A stretch of DNA of 17,550 nucleotides from Betaproteobacteria bacterium (GTDB lineage: Bacteria; Pseudomonadota; Gammaproteobacteria; Burkholderiales; Burkholderiaceae_C), in contig RFTR01000020.1 of assembly GCA_009923345.1 (NCBI GenBank), positions 1 to 17,550 on the forward strand, given 5' to 3'. The notes under the pieces were generated by a model. It had not been told where the DNA came from, made no database searches, and worked only from the letters and a program-made list of their open reading frames with translations. Positions 1 through 7,123 of this stretch are shown in pieces. Each line of letters opens with the position of its first letter. Within the stretch, counting starts at the first letter, position 1. The position numbers and the translations under genes are program-made.

Positions 1-28
1 TTGCATCACTAAAAGTGAAACAGTATGA
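1..28 (+). CDS. Possible 3' end of an upstream gene (first ChrA half?)
   Basis: The frame starting at base 2 is open and ends at a TGA at 26-28, giving the tail CITKSETV. That stop overlaps the ATG of the chromate transporter gene in an ATGA arrangement (25-28), a common sign of two coupled genes. Short CHR-domain transporters are usually encoded as adjacent pairs, so the upstream gene may be the other ChrA half. Only eight codons are visible, so identity is inference from context and the tail itself carries no recognisable motif. Confidence 0.3.
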
Positions 29-630
29 GCATTACGCTGAACTTTCAAGACTGGCTTTCGCTATTGATGCATTTCGTGTCCCTGTCGCTACTGGCTGTAG
101 GTGGCGCGATCACGACAGCACCCGATATCCATCGCTATTTGGTAGACGAGCAGCACTGGTTAACGCACTACCAATTCACATCGTCGGTGGCAATTGCACA
201 AGGGGCTCCTGGACCGAATGTGATGTTCATCGCCCTAATGGGCTGGAACGTTGGTATGAATGCTGCTGCGGGTATGACGCCAGAACCTAATATGTTGTAT
301 TGCGTCATGCTGGCTCTGCTAGGTGTATTGGTGACTATGGTGGGAATTATTATTCCCTCGGCCACTTTGACATTTTTCTCGACCCAATGGGCGCATAACA
401 ATCGAGAATTGAAGGAAGTAAGGGCGTTTAAAGCGGGATTAGCACCCTTGGTGATGAGTTTATTGGTGGCCACGGGTTGGTTACTCACCGGTAACCACGA
501 TAACTATGCACGAGACTGGCCGATGTGGTTATTGGCGGCTGTCACAACAGTGATCGTTTGGCTTACAAATACCCACTTGCTCATACTTCTAACAGCTGGC
601 GCATTACTGGGTGCTTTTCAAATCATTTAA
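25..630 (+). CDS. chrA: Chromate transporter, short CHR-domain protein (ChrA family)
   Basis: This 201-residue hydrophobic protein matches a single CHR domain. CHR proteins are inner-membrane transporters, and the best-known members export chromate. An N-terminal glycine-rich motif (AVGGA, about 24-28) follows the first helix, and the characteristic AQGAPGPN motif sits at 58-65. Several further membrane segments follow, at about 93-117, 137-155 and 167-199. At about 200 residues it is half the length of classical ChrA, so it probably works with a partner half-protein encoded just upstream and overlapping by four bases. No strong ribosome binding site precedes the ATG, which fits translational coupling. 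The gene converges on rlmB with 21 bases between stop codons. The natural substrate cannot be read from sequence and could be another anion. Confidence 0.85.
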   Translation: MSITLNFQDWLSLLMHFVSLSLLAVGGAITTAPDIHRYLVDEQHWLTHYQFTSSVAIAQGAPGPNVMFIALMGWNVGMNAAAGMTPEPNMLYCVMLALLGVLVTMVGIIIPSATLTFFSTQWAHNNRELKEVRAFKAGLAPLVMSLLVATGWLLTGNHDNYARDWPMWLLAAVTTVIVWLTNTHLLILLTAGALLGAFQII

Positions 631-651
631 AGCTTGACCATTAAAGGGATG

Positions 652-1407
652 TTAAGTTTTTAACTGCATGCGTTGTCTGCATGCTTCATACAAGCACACA
701 GCACTAGCAACCGACACGTTCAAGCTCTCCACTGCACCTTGCATAGGGATACTGACCAATTCGTCACAGGTTTTGCGAGTTAACTGACGCATACCGTCAC
801 CCTCTGCACCTAAAACCAAAGCAGTGGGGCCTTTGAGATCCACATCAAACAAGGTTTTTGGTGCATCGTCGCTGGTGCCAATGACCCAAATATTGCGTTC
901 TTTCAATTCATTGAGCGTGCGAGCTAAGTTGGTCACCATGAAGTAAGGCACAGTCTCTGCAGCACCGCTGGCCACTTTGGCCACCGTGGCATTCACACCC
1001 ACTGCATGGTCTTTAGGCGCGATCACCGCATGCGCCCCTGCACCATCCGCGACACGCAAACATGCGCCTAAGTTGTGAGGGTCTGTCACACCATCAAGTA
1101 CCAAAATGAGTGGGGCGTCTTTGCCTTCCAGTGCATCGAGCAAATCATCTAGTGAATGCACCATCTTGATTTCGTTGACACGAGCTGCCACACCTTGGTG
1201 TCCATGACTACCTACCAATTTGGCAATGCGCAAAGCATCAGCCTCTATCAAACGCACACCAGCTTCTTTCACGCGCTCTAAAAAATGGCGCATACGCGCA
1301 TCGCGACGCGTGGGTTCGTAATAAATTTCTATGACAGAGGTTGGAGCAGTTTTTAGGCGCACACCGACCGCGTGAAAACCGAAAAGAACTTTAGGGGAAG
1401 AAGACAT
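652..1407 (-). CDS. rlmB: 23S rRNA (guanosine-2'-O-)-methyltransferase RlmB
   Basis: RlmB is a SpoU-family (SPOUT) methyltransferase that 2'-O-methylates a guanosine in domain V of 23S rRNA (G2251 in E. coli) using S-adenosylmethionine. The 251-residue product has an N-terminal substrate-binding domain (about 1-80) and a C-terminal trefoil-knot domain. All three SpoU motifs are visible: DPHNLGACLR (109-118), LVLGAEGDGM (197-206) and IPMQGAVESLNVSVA (220-234). I chose the ATG at 1407 (MSSSPKVLFGFHAVG) because family homology begins there. The open frame runs 15 codons further to a TTG at 1452, but that would overlap the preceding ABC gene and adds no conserved sequence. It lies 22 bases downstream of the ABC ATPase gene and is probably cotranscribed with it. 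Confidence 0.93.
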   Translation of the reverse strand: MSSSPKVLFGFHAVGVRLKTAPTSVIEIYYEPTRRDARMRHFLERVKEAGVRLIEADALRIAKLVGSHGHQGVAARVNEIKMVHSLDDLLDALEGKDAPLILVLDGVTDPHNLGACLRVADGAGAHAVIAPKDHAVGVNATVAKVASGAAETVPYFMVTNLARTLNELKERNIWVIGTSDDAPKTLFDVDLKGPTALVLGAEGDGMRQLTRKTCDELVSIPMQGAVESLNVSVASAVCLYEACRQRMQLKT

Positions 1408-1429
1408 GGCCAGATTATCGGCTAGCCAC

Positions 1430-2101
1430 TTAAACCCTCTGTCCTGCCTCAATCGTCATATAAAGATCGCATCGCCCAGCCAATTTGGGATCATGCGTCA
1501 CCAAAACCAAGGTCGTTCCTAACTCTTGGTTCAATTCAAACATCAAATCCATGATGCGTTCACCACTGGCATGGTCCAAACTGCCAGTGGGTTCGTCAGC
1601 TAATAAAACTTGTGGTTTAACAACGAATGCACGCGCCAGAGCTACGCGCTGCTGTTCACCGCCTGAAAGCACTTTGGGGTAATGCCCGAGTCGTGTGGCT
1701 AAGCCCACACGCGTCAACATCTCCTTTGCAAGCTCTCTAGCGTTACCGATTCCTGCCAATTCCAAAGGCAGCATCACATTTTCTAATGCTGTCATATTGC
1801 CCAGCAATTGAAAGCTTTGGAAAACAAAGCCAATTTGCTTGGCACGCAAAGCAGCGCGATCGTCCTCGTCCAAAGCAAACATATCTTGCCCTGCAAGCAC
1901 AACAGTACCTTGGCTAGGCGTGTCTAAGCCCGCCATGATGGACAGCAAAGTACTTTTGCCAGAACCCGAGGCGCCAACAATGGCCAAAGACTGCTGAGCG
2001 GGAACGGAGAAGTCGATATCGCGGAGAATGTCGAGTGTGCCGGTGGCGTCTGTCACCGATTTGTACACATGCGAAACAGAAATTAAGTTCATAGAGGACA
2101 T
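1430..2101 (-). CDS. ybbA: ABC transporter ATP-binding protein, YbbA/LolD type
   Basis: This 223-residue ATPase belongs to the MacB/LolD/YbbA group, which powers extrusion of lipophilic substrates or lipoprotein release from the inner membrane. Visible motifs are Walker A GASGSGKST (43-51), Q-loop FVFQSF (92-97), signature LSGGEQQR (145-152), Walker B VLLADEP (165-171) and the H-loop histidine 203. Placement divergent from a tesA-like esterase matches the E. coli ybbA-tesA arrangement, which favours YbbA over LolD. In E. coli a large permease gene (ybbP) follows ybbA. Here rlmB follows instead, so the membrane partner is not in this window. The start could be the ATG at 2101 or the one at 2092. 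Neither has a clear ribosome binding site, and the gene has almost no separate upstream region because tesA begins at 2106. Confidence 0.85.
   Translation of the reverse strand: MSSMNLISVSHVYKSVTDATGTLDILRDIDFSVPAQQSLAIVGASGSGKSTLLSIMAGLDTPSQGTVVLAGQDMFALDEDDRAALRAKQIGFVFQSFQLLGNMTALENVMLPLELAGIGNARELAKEMLTRVGLATRLGHYPKVLSGGEQQRVALARAFVVKPQVLLADEPTGSLDHASGERIMDLMFELNQELGTTLVLVTHDPKLAGRCDLYMTIEAGQRV
2094..2098 (+). promoter_or_regulatory. Ribosome binding site deciding the tesA start
   Basis: An AGAGG sequence ends seven bases before the ATG at 2106, a good Shine-Dalgarno spacing. The in-frame ATG at 2100 would be only one base from this site, and the in-frame ATG at 2028 lies inside the divergent ABC gene, so 2106 is the best start. 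Confidence 0.6.
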
Positions 2102-2105
2102 GGCA

Positions 2106-2879
2106 ATGTTAAGGCGTCACTTTACCTTGGGTGGAATATGCACGGCAGTCGCTGGGCTATTACATGCATCGGCAAACGCGCAAAGACAAGTGATTTCCTC
2201 TAGTGGCACCGGATTAGAAGGCGATGTCGTTACCACACGCCCTCGCCCTCCACGTGGACAAAGTGCCAGCAATCAAGTACCACCCCCAGGTTCTGCTCCA
2301 CCGCCCGGAACAGTACCGGCTGCCACAATTTTGGTTTTGGGTGATTCACTGAGTGCGGAATACGGCATCACCCGCGGTAAGGGCTGGGTGGCTTTGATGG
2401 CTGCGCAATTACAAAAAGAACGTGGCGATGTGCAAGTTGTAAATGCCAGTATCAGTGGCGACACAACAGCAGGTGGGCGTTCTCGCTTGCCAGCTTTATT
2501 GAACCAAGTGCGTCCTGTCATGGTGGTGATTGAGTTAGGTGCTAACGATGCGCTGCGTGGCCTCGACTTAGACAGCACCCAAAATAATTTTGAGGCCATG
2601 ATTGAAGCGTGTCGCGCTGTCAATGCGAAAGTTGTTTTGGTGGGGATGCAGATACCACCTAACTACGGTCCAGACTATGGCGCTAAGTTTGCGGTGATGT
2701 TTGCTAATTTGTCGAAAAAATACAAAACTGGTTTGGTGCCTTTCCTTCTAAAAGGAATCGCAGATGTACCCGATGCAGTCAATAATTTCCAAAATGACCG
2801 TATCCATCCGCGTGAAGAGGTGCACCCCAAAATGCTAGCTAACGTGCTTCCTGAAATAAAAAAACACTTAAACCGATAA
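2106..2879 (+). CDS. tesA: GDSL-type arylesterase / acyl-CoA thioesterase I (TesA-like), exported
   Basis: This 257-residue SGNH/GDSL hydrolase is similar to E. coli TesA, a periplasmic multifunctional esterase, thioesterase and lysophospholipase. Catalytic blocks are GDSLS (79-83, nucleophile Ser81), SGDTTAGG (118-125), GANDALRG (145-152) and DRIHP (231-235, Asp231 and His234). The stretch VVNASISGDT is almost identical to E. coli TesA. The N-terminus is a signal peptide, MLRRHFTLGG onward, with likely cleavage after ASANA (residue 25). Its RRHF core resembles a twin-arginine signal, though Sec export is possible. Between signal and catalytic domain is a proline-rich linker of about 45 residues that E. 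coli TesA lacks. mnmH follows after two bases, so the two are probably cotranscribed. The divergent ybbA starts four bases away. Confidence 0.9.
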   Translation: MLRRHFTLGGICTAVAGLLHASANAQRQVISSSGTGLEGDVVTTRPRPPRGQSASNQVPPPGSAPPPGTVPAATILVLGDSLSAEYGITRGKGWVALMAAQLQKERGDVQVVNASISGDTTAGGRSRLPALLNQVRPVMVVIELGANDALRGLDLDSTQNNFEAMIEACRAVNAKVVLVGMQIPPNYGPDYGAKFAVMFANLSKKYKTGLVPFLLKGIADVPDAVNNFQNDRIHPREEVHPKMLANVLPEIKKHLNR

Positions 2880-2881
2880 AC

Positions 2882-3970
2882 GTGAGCGTCCATCTTTTAT
2901 CTGCCGTTGAGGCCATCCAACGCATGCGTATCACCCTTGGCCATCCGGGCGGGTTCGATGCGATCATCGATGCGCGCAGCGAAGACGAATATGCGCTTGA
3001 CCACTTACCCAATGCGGTGAACTGGCCATCTCTCAACAACGAAGAGCGCATCATTATTGGCACCATGTATAAGCAGCTGGGCGGATTTGAAGCGCAAAAG
3101 CATGGGGCAGCCTTGGTGGCCGCCAATATTTCAAAACTTATACAAACCCATGTATTGGATTTACCCAGAAATTGGCAGCCCTTGATTTATTGCTGGCGAG
3201 GTGGCAAGCGCAGTGGCTCTTTAGCAATGGTTTTGGGCCAAATTGGATTCAAGATAAATCTGATTGAAGGTGGATACAAAGCGTTTCGTGCCGCGATGCT
3301 AGAAGACATTGCACGTATTGCGTCAAACTTTCAATACCAAGTTATTTCAGGCCCAACAGGCTCAGGTAAAACCAGGTTGTTGCAAGCACTCAAGATGGAA
3401 GGTGCTCAAGTACTAGACTTAGAAGACTTGGCACAACACCGCAGTTCTGTTTTAGGTCACATCCCCGGGCAACCCCAACCGAGTCAGAAGCATTTCGATA
3501 TGTTGGTCTGGAACACTTTGAAACAATTTGACCCAGCGCGCGTTGTATTCACTGAATCAGAGAGCCGAAAGGTAGGCAACCTTTCGATCCCAGAACCTGT
3601 GATGCTGGCTATGCGAAACAGTCCTTGCCACGAACTACTACTCCCACTACAAGAGCGGGTTGCCTTGCTCATGGAAGATTACAACTTCTTCGTCACTAAC
3701 CCAGAATTATTTTGTCGGCGACTAGATGCTCTGGTAGCGATTCGTGGCAAAACTGTTGTCGAGGAATGGAAATCACAAGTTCAGCTTGGTCAATTTGAAC
3801 CAGTCGTCCATGCATTATTGGAAACGCATTACGACCCAACCTACGCAAGTTCTATGCGCCGCAACTTTGCACGGTTTGAAAGCCACAAGGTATGTGAGGC
3901 CATCAATCGAAACGAAGACACTATGCGTTTATTAGCGCGTGAATTAATTGCAAATACGAGCAGCACTTAA
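2882..3970 (+). CDS. mnmH: tRNA 2-selenouridine synthase MnmH (SelU/YbbB)
   Basis: MnmH converts 2-thiouridine at the wobble position of tRNAs for Lys, Glu and Gln to 2-selenouridine, via a geranylated intermediate, using selenophosphate. The 362-residue product has an N-terminal rhodanese domain (about 10-140) with the expected cysteine at 104 in YCWRGGKRSGS. A C-terminal P-loop domain follows, with Walker A GPTGSGKT at 157-164. Length matches the family (364 in E. coli). The start is a GTG two bases after the tesA stop, with no clear ribosome binding site, so translation is probably coupled to tesA. E. coli ybbB also lies close to the ybbA/tesA region, so the pairing with YbbA and TesA may be an old neighbourhood. 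Selenophosphate synthetase (selD) is not in this window. The gene converges on metC with only seven bases between stops. Confidence 0.93.
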   Translation: MSVHLLSAVEAIQRMRITLGHPGGFDAIIDARSEDEYALDHLPNAVNWPSLNNEERIIIGTMYKQLGGFEAQKHGAALVAANISKLIQTHVLDLPRNWQPLIYCWRGGKRSGSLAMVLGQIGFKINLIEGGYKAFRAAMLEDIARIASNFQYQVISGPTGSGKTRLLQALKMEGAQVLDLEDLAQHRSSVLGHIPGQPQPSQKHFDMLVWNTLKQFDPARVVFTESESRKVGNLSIPEPVMLAMRNSPCHELLLPLQERVALLMEDYNFFVTNPELFCRRLDALVAIRGKTVVEEWKSQVQLGQFEPVVHALLETHYDPTYASSMRRNFARFESHKVCEAINRNEDTMRLLARELIANTSST

Positions 3971-3977
3971 TGTGCCA

Positions 3978-5216
3978 TCACACCAAGACAGCATGAATAG
4001 CCTGCTTGATATCTTCCTGCAAATCAGCCACGTCTTCGAATCCAATACAAAACCGAACAACCGTTCCAGGCTGTAAATGTGGTGAGGGTAAGGTGCGTAT
4101 ATTTTGTTTTTGGTAAGGTACTACCAAACTCATGGGGCCGCCCCAGCTATAGCCAATTTTGAAGATGCGCAAGGCATCACAAAAAGCATCTACTTGCGCA
4201 TTAGAAAACCGAGTATCCACCACCACACTAAAAATACCAGCGGCGCGGCCTTGTGGGTACTGCTGACTCACACACAGTTTTTGCCAATGCATGTGACCAG
4301 GAGACTGCGCGAGCGCTGGATGCAACACTTGAGCAAATACAGACTGGCCTTCACACCATCGGGCGAGTTCTCGCGCGTGATGGTCTTGCGCTGCGTAGCG
4401 CATTTCTAGCGTAGACAGGGAACGCAACAAAGTTTCTACATCGTTGGATCCCACACCGGTTCCTAGACGCATATGGCTTAATTTGATGGTGCGTGCCAAA
4501 GCATCACTACGCGTGATGATGCTTCCCATCAGTACATCACCGCCACCACTGGGGTACTTAGTCAAAGCGTGAATCGTGAGGTCCACACCTAGCGGTTCCG
4601 TGCCCTGCCCCGGCGTGAGGTCAAACGAATTGAAAGCCAAACCTGCACCCCACGTATTGTCCAAAGCACACAAAACACCACGCGTTTTACACAAGGCAAC
4701 TTGGGCGACTAAATCGGGAAATTCCATGGTCACAGAGCCAGCAGCCTCTAACCACACCAAGCGAGTTTTGGAGCTAATTCGTTGGGCTAAGTCATCTAGA
4801 TTCAGTGGGTCGTATCGTTGGTGGGTGATGCCAAAGTTTTGTAATTCACCCGAGGCCAGAGATTGGTTCGGGGCATAAGCGTTATCAGGGATCAACACCT
4901 CATCACCCGTTTTTAATAAGGCGAAGTCCACTTGCGCAATGGCAGCCAAGCCACTGGGCGTCAATATGCAGTGGGTACCACCTTCTAGACTTGCTAGACG
5001 TTCTTCCAAGGTAAAGGTTGTGGGCGTTCCGTGCAGTCCGTAGGTGTATGAAGATTTATCCAACCACTGCCGCTCACGCATAGCCGCAGTATTGGGAAAA
5101 ATAACAGTGGAACCTTTGTAAATCGGAACTTGAGGAGATACAAAGCCCTCAGGGGCTTGGTAGGGATGGTGAATATTTGCCGTGTTACGCGACAATGATG
5201 GCGGCTTACTGGCCAT
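3978..5216 (-). CDS. metC: Cystathionine beta-lyase-like PLP enzyme (MetC, Cys/Met metabolism family)
   Basis: This 412-residue fold-type I PLP enzyme belongs to the Cys/Met metabolism family. MetC cleaves cystathionine to homocysteine, pyruvate and ammonia. The internal-aldimine lysine is Lys220 in HALTKYPSGGGDVLMG, the pyridine-nitrogen aspartate is Asp186 in LDNTW, and the active-site tyrosine is Tyr59 in YTYGLHGT. EAAGSVTMEFPD (158-169) resembles the MetC consensus SPGSITMEVHD, which favours beta-lyase over gamma-synthase. Where E. coli MetC has YGRRGT this protein has YGLHGT, so a phosphate-contacting arginine is replaced. Exact substrate preference is therefore less certain. I chose the ATG at 5216, which has GGAAGG about ten bases upstream, rather than an in-frame GTG at 5234 that would overlap the preceding gene. 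It starts five bases after the phosphoribosyltransferase stop. Confidence 0.88.
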   Translation of the reverse strand: MASKPPSLSRNTANIHHPYQAPEGFVSPQVPIYKGSTVIFPNTAAMRERQWLDKSSYTYGLHGTPTTFTLEERLASLEGGTHCILTPSGLAAIAQVDFALLKTGDEVLIPDNAYAPNQSLASGELQNFGITHQRYDPLNLDDLAQRISSKTRLVWLEAAGSVTMEFPDLVAQVALCKTRGVLCALDNTWGAGLAFNSFDLTPGQGTEPLGVDLTIHALTKYPSGGGDVLMGSIITRSDALARTIKLSHMRLGTGVGSNDVETLLRSLSTLEMRYAAQDHHARELARWCEGQSVFAQVLHPALAQSPGHMHWQKLCVSQQYPQGRAAGIFSVVVDTRFSNAQVDAFCDALRIFKIGYSWGGPMSLVVPYQKQNIRTLPSPHLQPGTVVRFCIGFEDVADLQEDIKQAIHAVLV

Positions 5217-5221
5217 GGAGG

Positions 5222-5746
5222 CTAGACCTTCCACTTCTCCATCAAACCCGCCGGACGCATTGAGTCATAGCCCTCAAAAGGTTGGTGGATCCAAGGGTTG
5301 GTCGGCAAATATTCAACCGAGAAATCTGGATCAAATGACGAAACGCCTTTGGTCCAAATCACAGCACTGCGCAACTCGGTAATAGGTTTGTAGTTATTTT
5401 TAAGTTGGTCTAATACGGCTTTGAGCGTATGGCCTGTATCTGCCAAGTCGTCTACCAATAGAACACGTCCAGCAATTTCACCTTTGGGTGTGGTGATGAA
5501 GCGTGCAATATCTAAATGGCCTTGCACCGTACCAGCGTCTGCGCGATATGAACTGGTCGACATGATGGCGAGTGGCTTGTCAAAAATGCGTGACAAGATG
5601 TCACCAGGTCGCATCCCGCCGCGTGCTAGGCACAAAATCGTGTCGAACTCCCAACCAGATTGGTGAATCTTGATTGCAAGCTTTTCGATGAGGTTATGGT
5701 ATTCGTCGTAAGACACATACAGATGCTTGCCGTCTTCAGTCAACAT
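5222..5746 (-). CDS. Phosphoribosyltransferase, purine-salvage type (Gpt/Hpt-like)
   Basis: This 174-residue type I phosphoribosyltransferase has the PRPP-binding signature RVLLVDDLADTGHTL at 94-108 and the PPi-loop region LARGGMRPGD at 40-49. Proteins of this kind attach ribose-5-phosphate from PRPP to a purine base such as xanthine, guanine or hypoxanthine. The sequence resembles xanthine-guanine phosphoribosyltransferases but the base cannot be fixed by eye. The ATG at 5746 has AAAGGA centred about 10-12 bases upstream, so it has its own good ribosome binding site. It lies 30 bases downstream of purA, which makes the AMP branch of purine synthesis, so a role in purine metabolism fits the context. 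A possible terminator for purA lies in the short gap before it. metC follows after five bases. Confidence 0.85.
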   Translation of the reverse strand: MLTEDGKHLYVSYDEYHNLIEKLAIKIHQSGWEFDTILCLARGGMRPGDILSRIFDKPLAIMSTSSYRADAGTVQGHLDIARFITTPKGEIAGRVLLVDDLADTGHTLKAVLDQLKNNYKPITELRSAVIWTKGVSSFDPDFSVEYLPTNPWIHQPFEGYDSMRPAGLMEKWKV

Positions 5747-5761
5747 GTTGGAAAGTCCTTT

Positions 5762-5785
5762 AAAAAGATGGCCGCGTTATGCGGC
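5762..5785 (-). terminator. Possible intrinsic terminator overlapping the purA stop codon
   Basis: Read on the - strand, GCCGC (5785-5781), a five-base loop ATAAC and GCGGC (5775-5771) form a GC-only hairpin, followed four bases later by five Ts (5766-5762). The purA stop codon TAA lies inside the loop. The stem is only five base pairs, so termination may be partial. It would reduce read-through into the phosphoribosyltransferase gene, whose ribosome binding site lies just beyond the T-run. Confidence 0.4.
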
Positions 5786-7105
5786 AAAAGGGTGACGTAA
5801 CAAAATGGTGTGGTCGCGATCAGGGCTGGTCGACACCATATGAATAGGCACGCCAGTAGTGGCAGAAATACGGTTCAAATAGTGCTGCGCTTCGGGCGGC
5901 AGTTTTGCGTAATCCGTCACGCCCACGGTGCTAATGCTCCAACCCGGAATAGTTTCGTAAATGGGTTTACAGCGCGCGATCTCATCGGCACCCATGGGCA
6001 AGATGTCTACTTTCTTTCCGTCTAATTCATAGCCCACACACAGCAACAATTCTTTGAGGCCATCTAATACGTCGAGCTTGGTGATACAAAGGCCACTCAA
6101 GCCGTTAACTTGCGCGCTGCGCTTGAGTAAAGCTGCATCAAACCAACCGCATCGGCGTGAGCGACCGGTTGTAACGCCTTTTTCAGCACCTACCGTCGAC
6201 ATGTGATAACCGGGGGTACCTTCTTTTTCCCAATCTAATTCGGTTGGGAAAGGTCCGCCACCCACGCGGGTGCAGTACGCTTTGGTAATGCCCAAGATGT
6301 AATGCAACAGATTAGGGCCTACGCCAGAGCCAGCAGCGGCATTGCCCGCCACACAATTGCTAGACGTCACAAAAGGATAGGTGCCGTGGTCCACATCCAA
6401 CAATGTGCCTTGTGCACCTTCAAATAACAAATTAGCGCCTTGGGCGTGTGCTTGATTTAACTCTAACGACACATCGGCCATCATCGGCAAAATTTCTTTG
6501 GCATAGGCCATGGCTTCTTGGTAAACCGTTTCGAAGTCAATGGCTGGCGCATGCAAGATATCCTTCAATATGTGGTTATGCAATTCCAAGTTCTCGCGCA
6601 ACTTGGTTGCAAAACGATCAGGATGCTTGAGATCTTGCACACGCAATGCGCGACGGGCGACTTTGTCTTCGTAAGCTGGACCAATTCCGCGTCCAGTCGT
6701 TCCAATCTTGGCAGTTCCAGCTTTTTCTTTGGCAGCTTCACGCGCAATATCGAGCGCAGCATGGTAGGGAAGAATCAAAGGACAGGCTTCACTGATGCGC
6801 AAGCGTGAACGCACTTCCACGCCAGCTTTCTCTAAGCCTGCAATTTCTTCTAGCAATTTAGTAGCGGACAGCACAACGCCATTGCCGATGTAGCACTTGA
6901 CTCCGGGGCGCATGATGCCACTGGGAATCAAATGCAAAGCGGTTTTGACACCATTGATCACCAAAGTGTGGCCAGCATTGTGTCCACCTTGAAAGCGCAC
7001 AACCCCTGTTGCAGTCTCGGTGAGCCAATCGACCAATTTCCCTTTGCCTTCATCGCCCCACTGGGTACCAACGACAACGACGTGACGTCCTTTGCTGATT
7101 TGCAT
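5777..7105 (-). CDS. purA: Adenylosuccinate synthetase PurA
   Basis: PurA joins IMP and aspartate using GTP to form adenylosuccinate, the first committed step to AMP. At 442 residues it is close to the usual 430. Family motifs are all present: WGDEGKGK (16-23, catalytic Asp18), NAGHT (43-47, catalytic His46), GTTGRGIGPAYEDK (135-148), TTGRSRRCGWFD (312-323) and the guanine-recognition TKLD (342-345). The start is an ATG at 7105 without an obvious ribosome binding site, 18 bases after the hisZ stop, which suggests coupling to hisZ. A hisZ-purA pair downstream of hflKC is a common betaproteobacterial arrangement. In E. coli purA likewise follows hflC and the DUF2065 gene, without hisZ. A possible terminator overlaps its stop codon. 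Confidence 0.97.
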   Translation of the reverse strand: MQISKGRHVVVVGTQWGDEGKGKLVDWLTETATGVVRFQGGHNAGHTLVINGVKTALHLIPSGIMRPGVKCYIGNGVVLSATKLLEEIAGLEKAGVEVRSRLRISEACPLILPYHAALDIAREAAKEKAGTAKIGTTGRGIGPAYEDKVARRALRVQDLKHPDRFATKLRENLELHNHILKDILHAPAIDFETVYQEAMAYAKEILPMMADVSLELNQAHAQGANLLFEGAQGTLLDVDHGTYPFVTSSNCVAGNAAAGSGVGPNLLHYILGITKAYCTRVGGGPFPTELDWEKEGTPGYHMSTVGAEKGVTTGRSRRCGWFDAALLKRSAQVNGLSGLCITKLDVLDGLKELLLCVGYELDGKKVDILPMGADEIARCKPIYETIPGWSISTVGVTDYAKLPPEAQHYLNRISATTGVPIHMVSTSPDRDHTILLRHPFAA

Positions 7106-7123
7106 GTCTATTTTTTAAATAAG

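Noticed and set aside
1408..1452. Longer rlmB starting at TTG 1452
   Set aside because: The extra 15 codons overlap the end of the ABC gene and carry no conserved sequence; the ATG at 1407 fits the family start.
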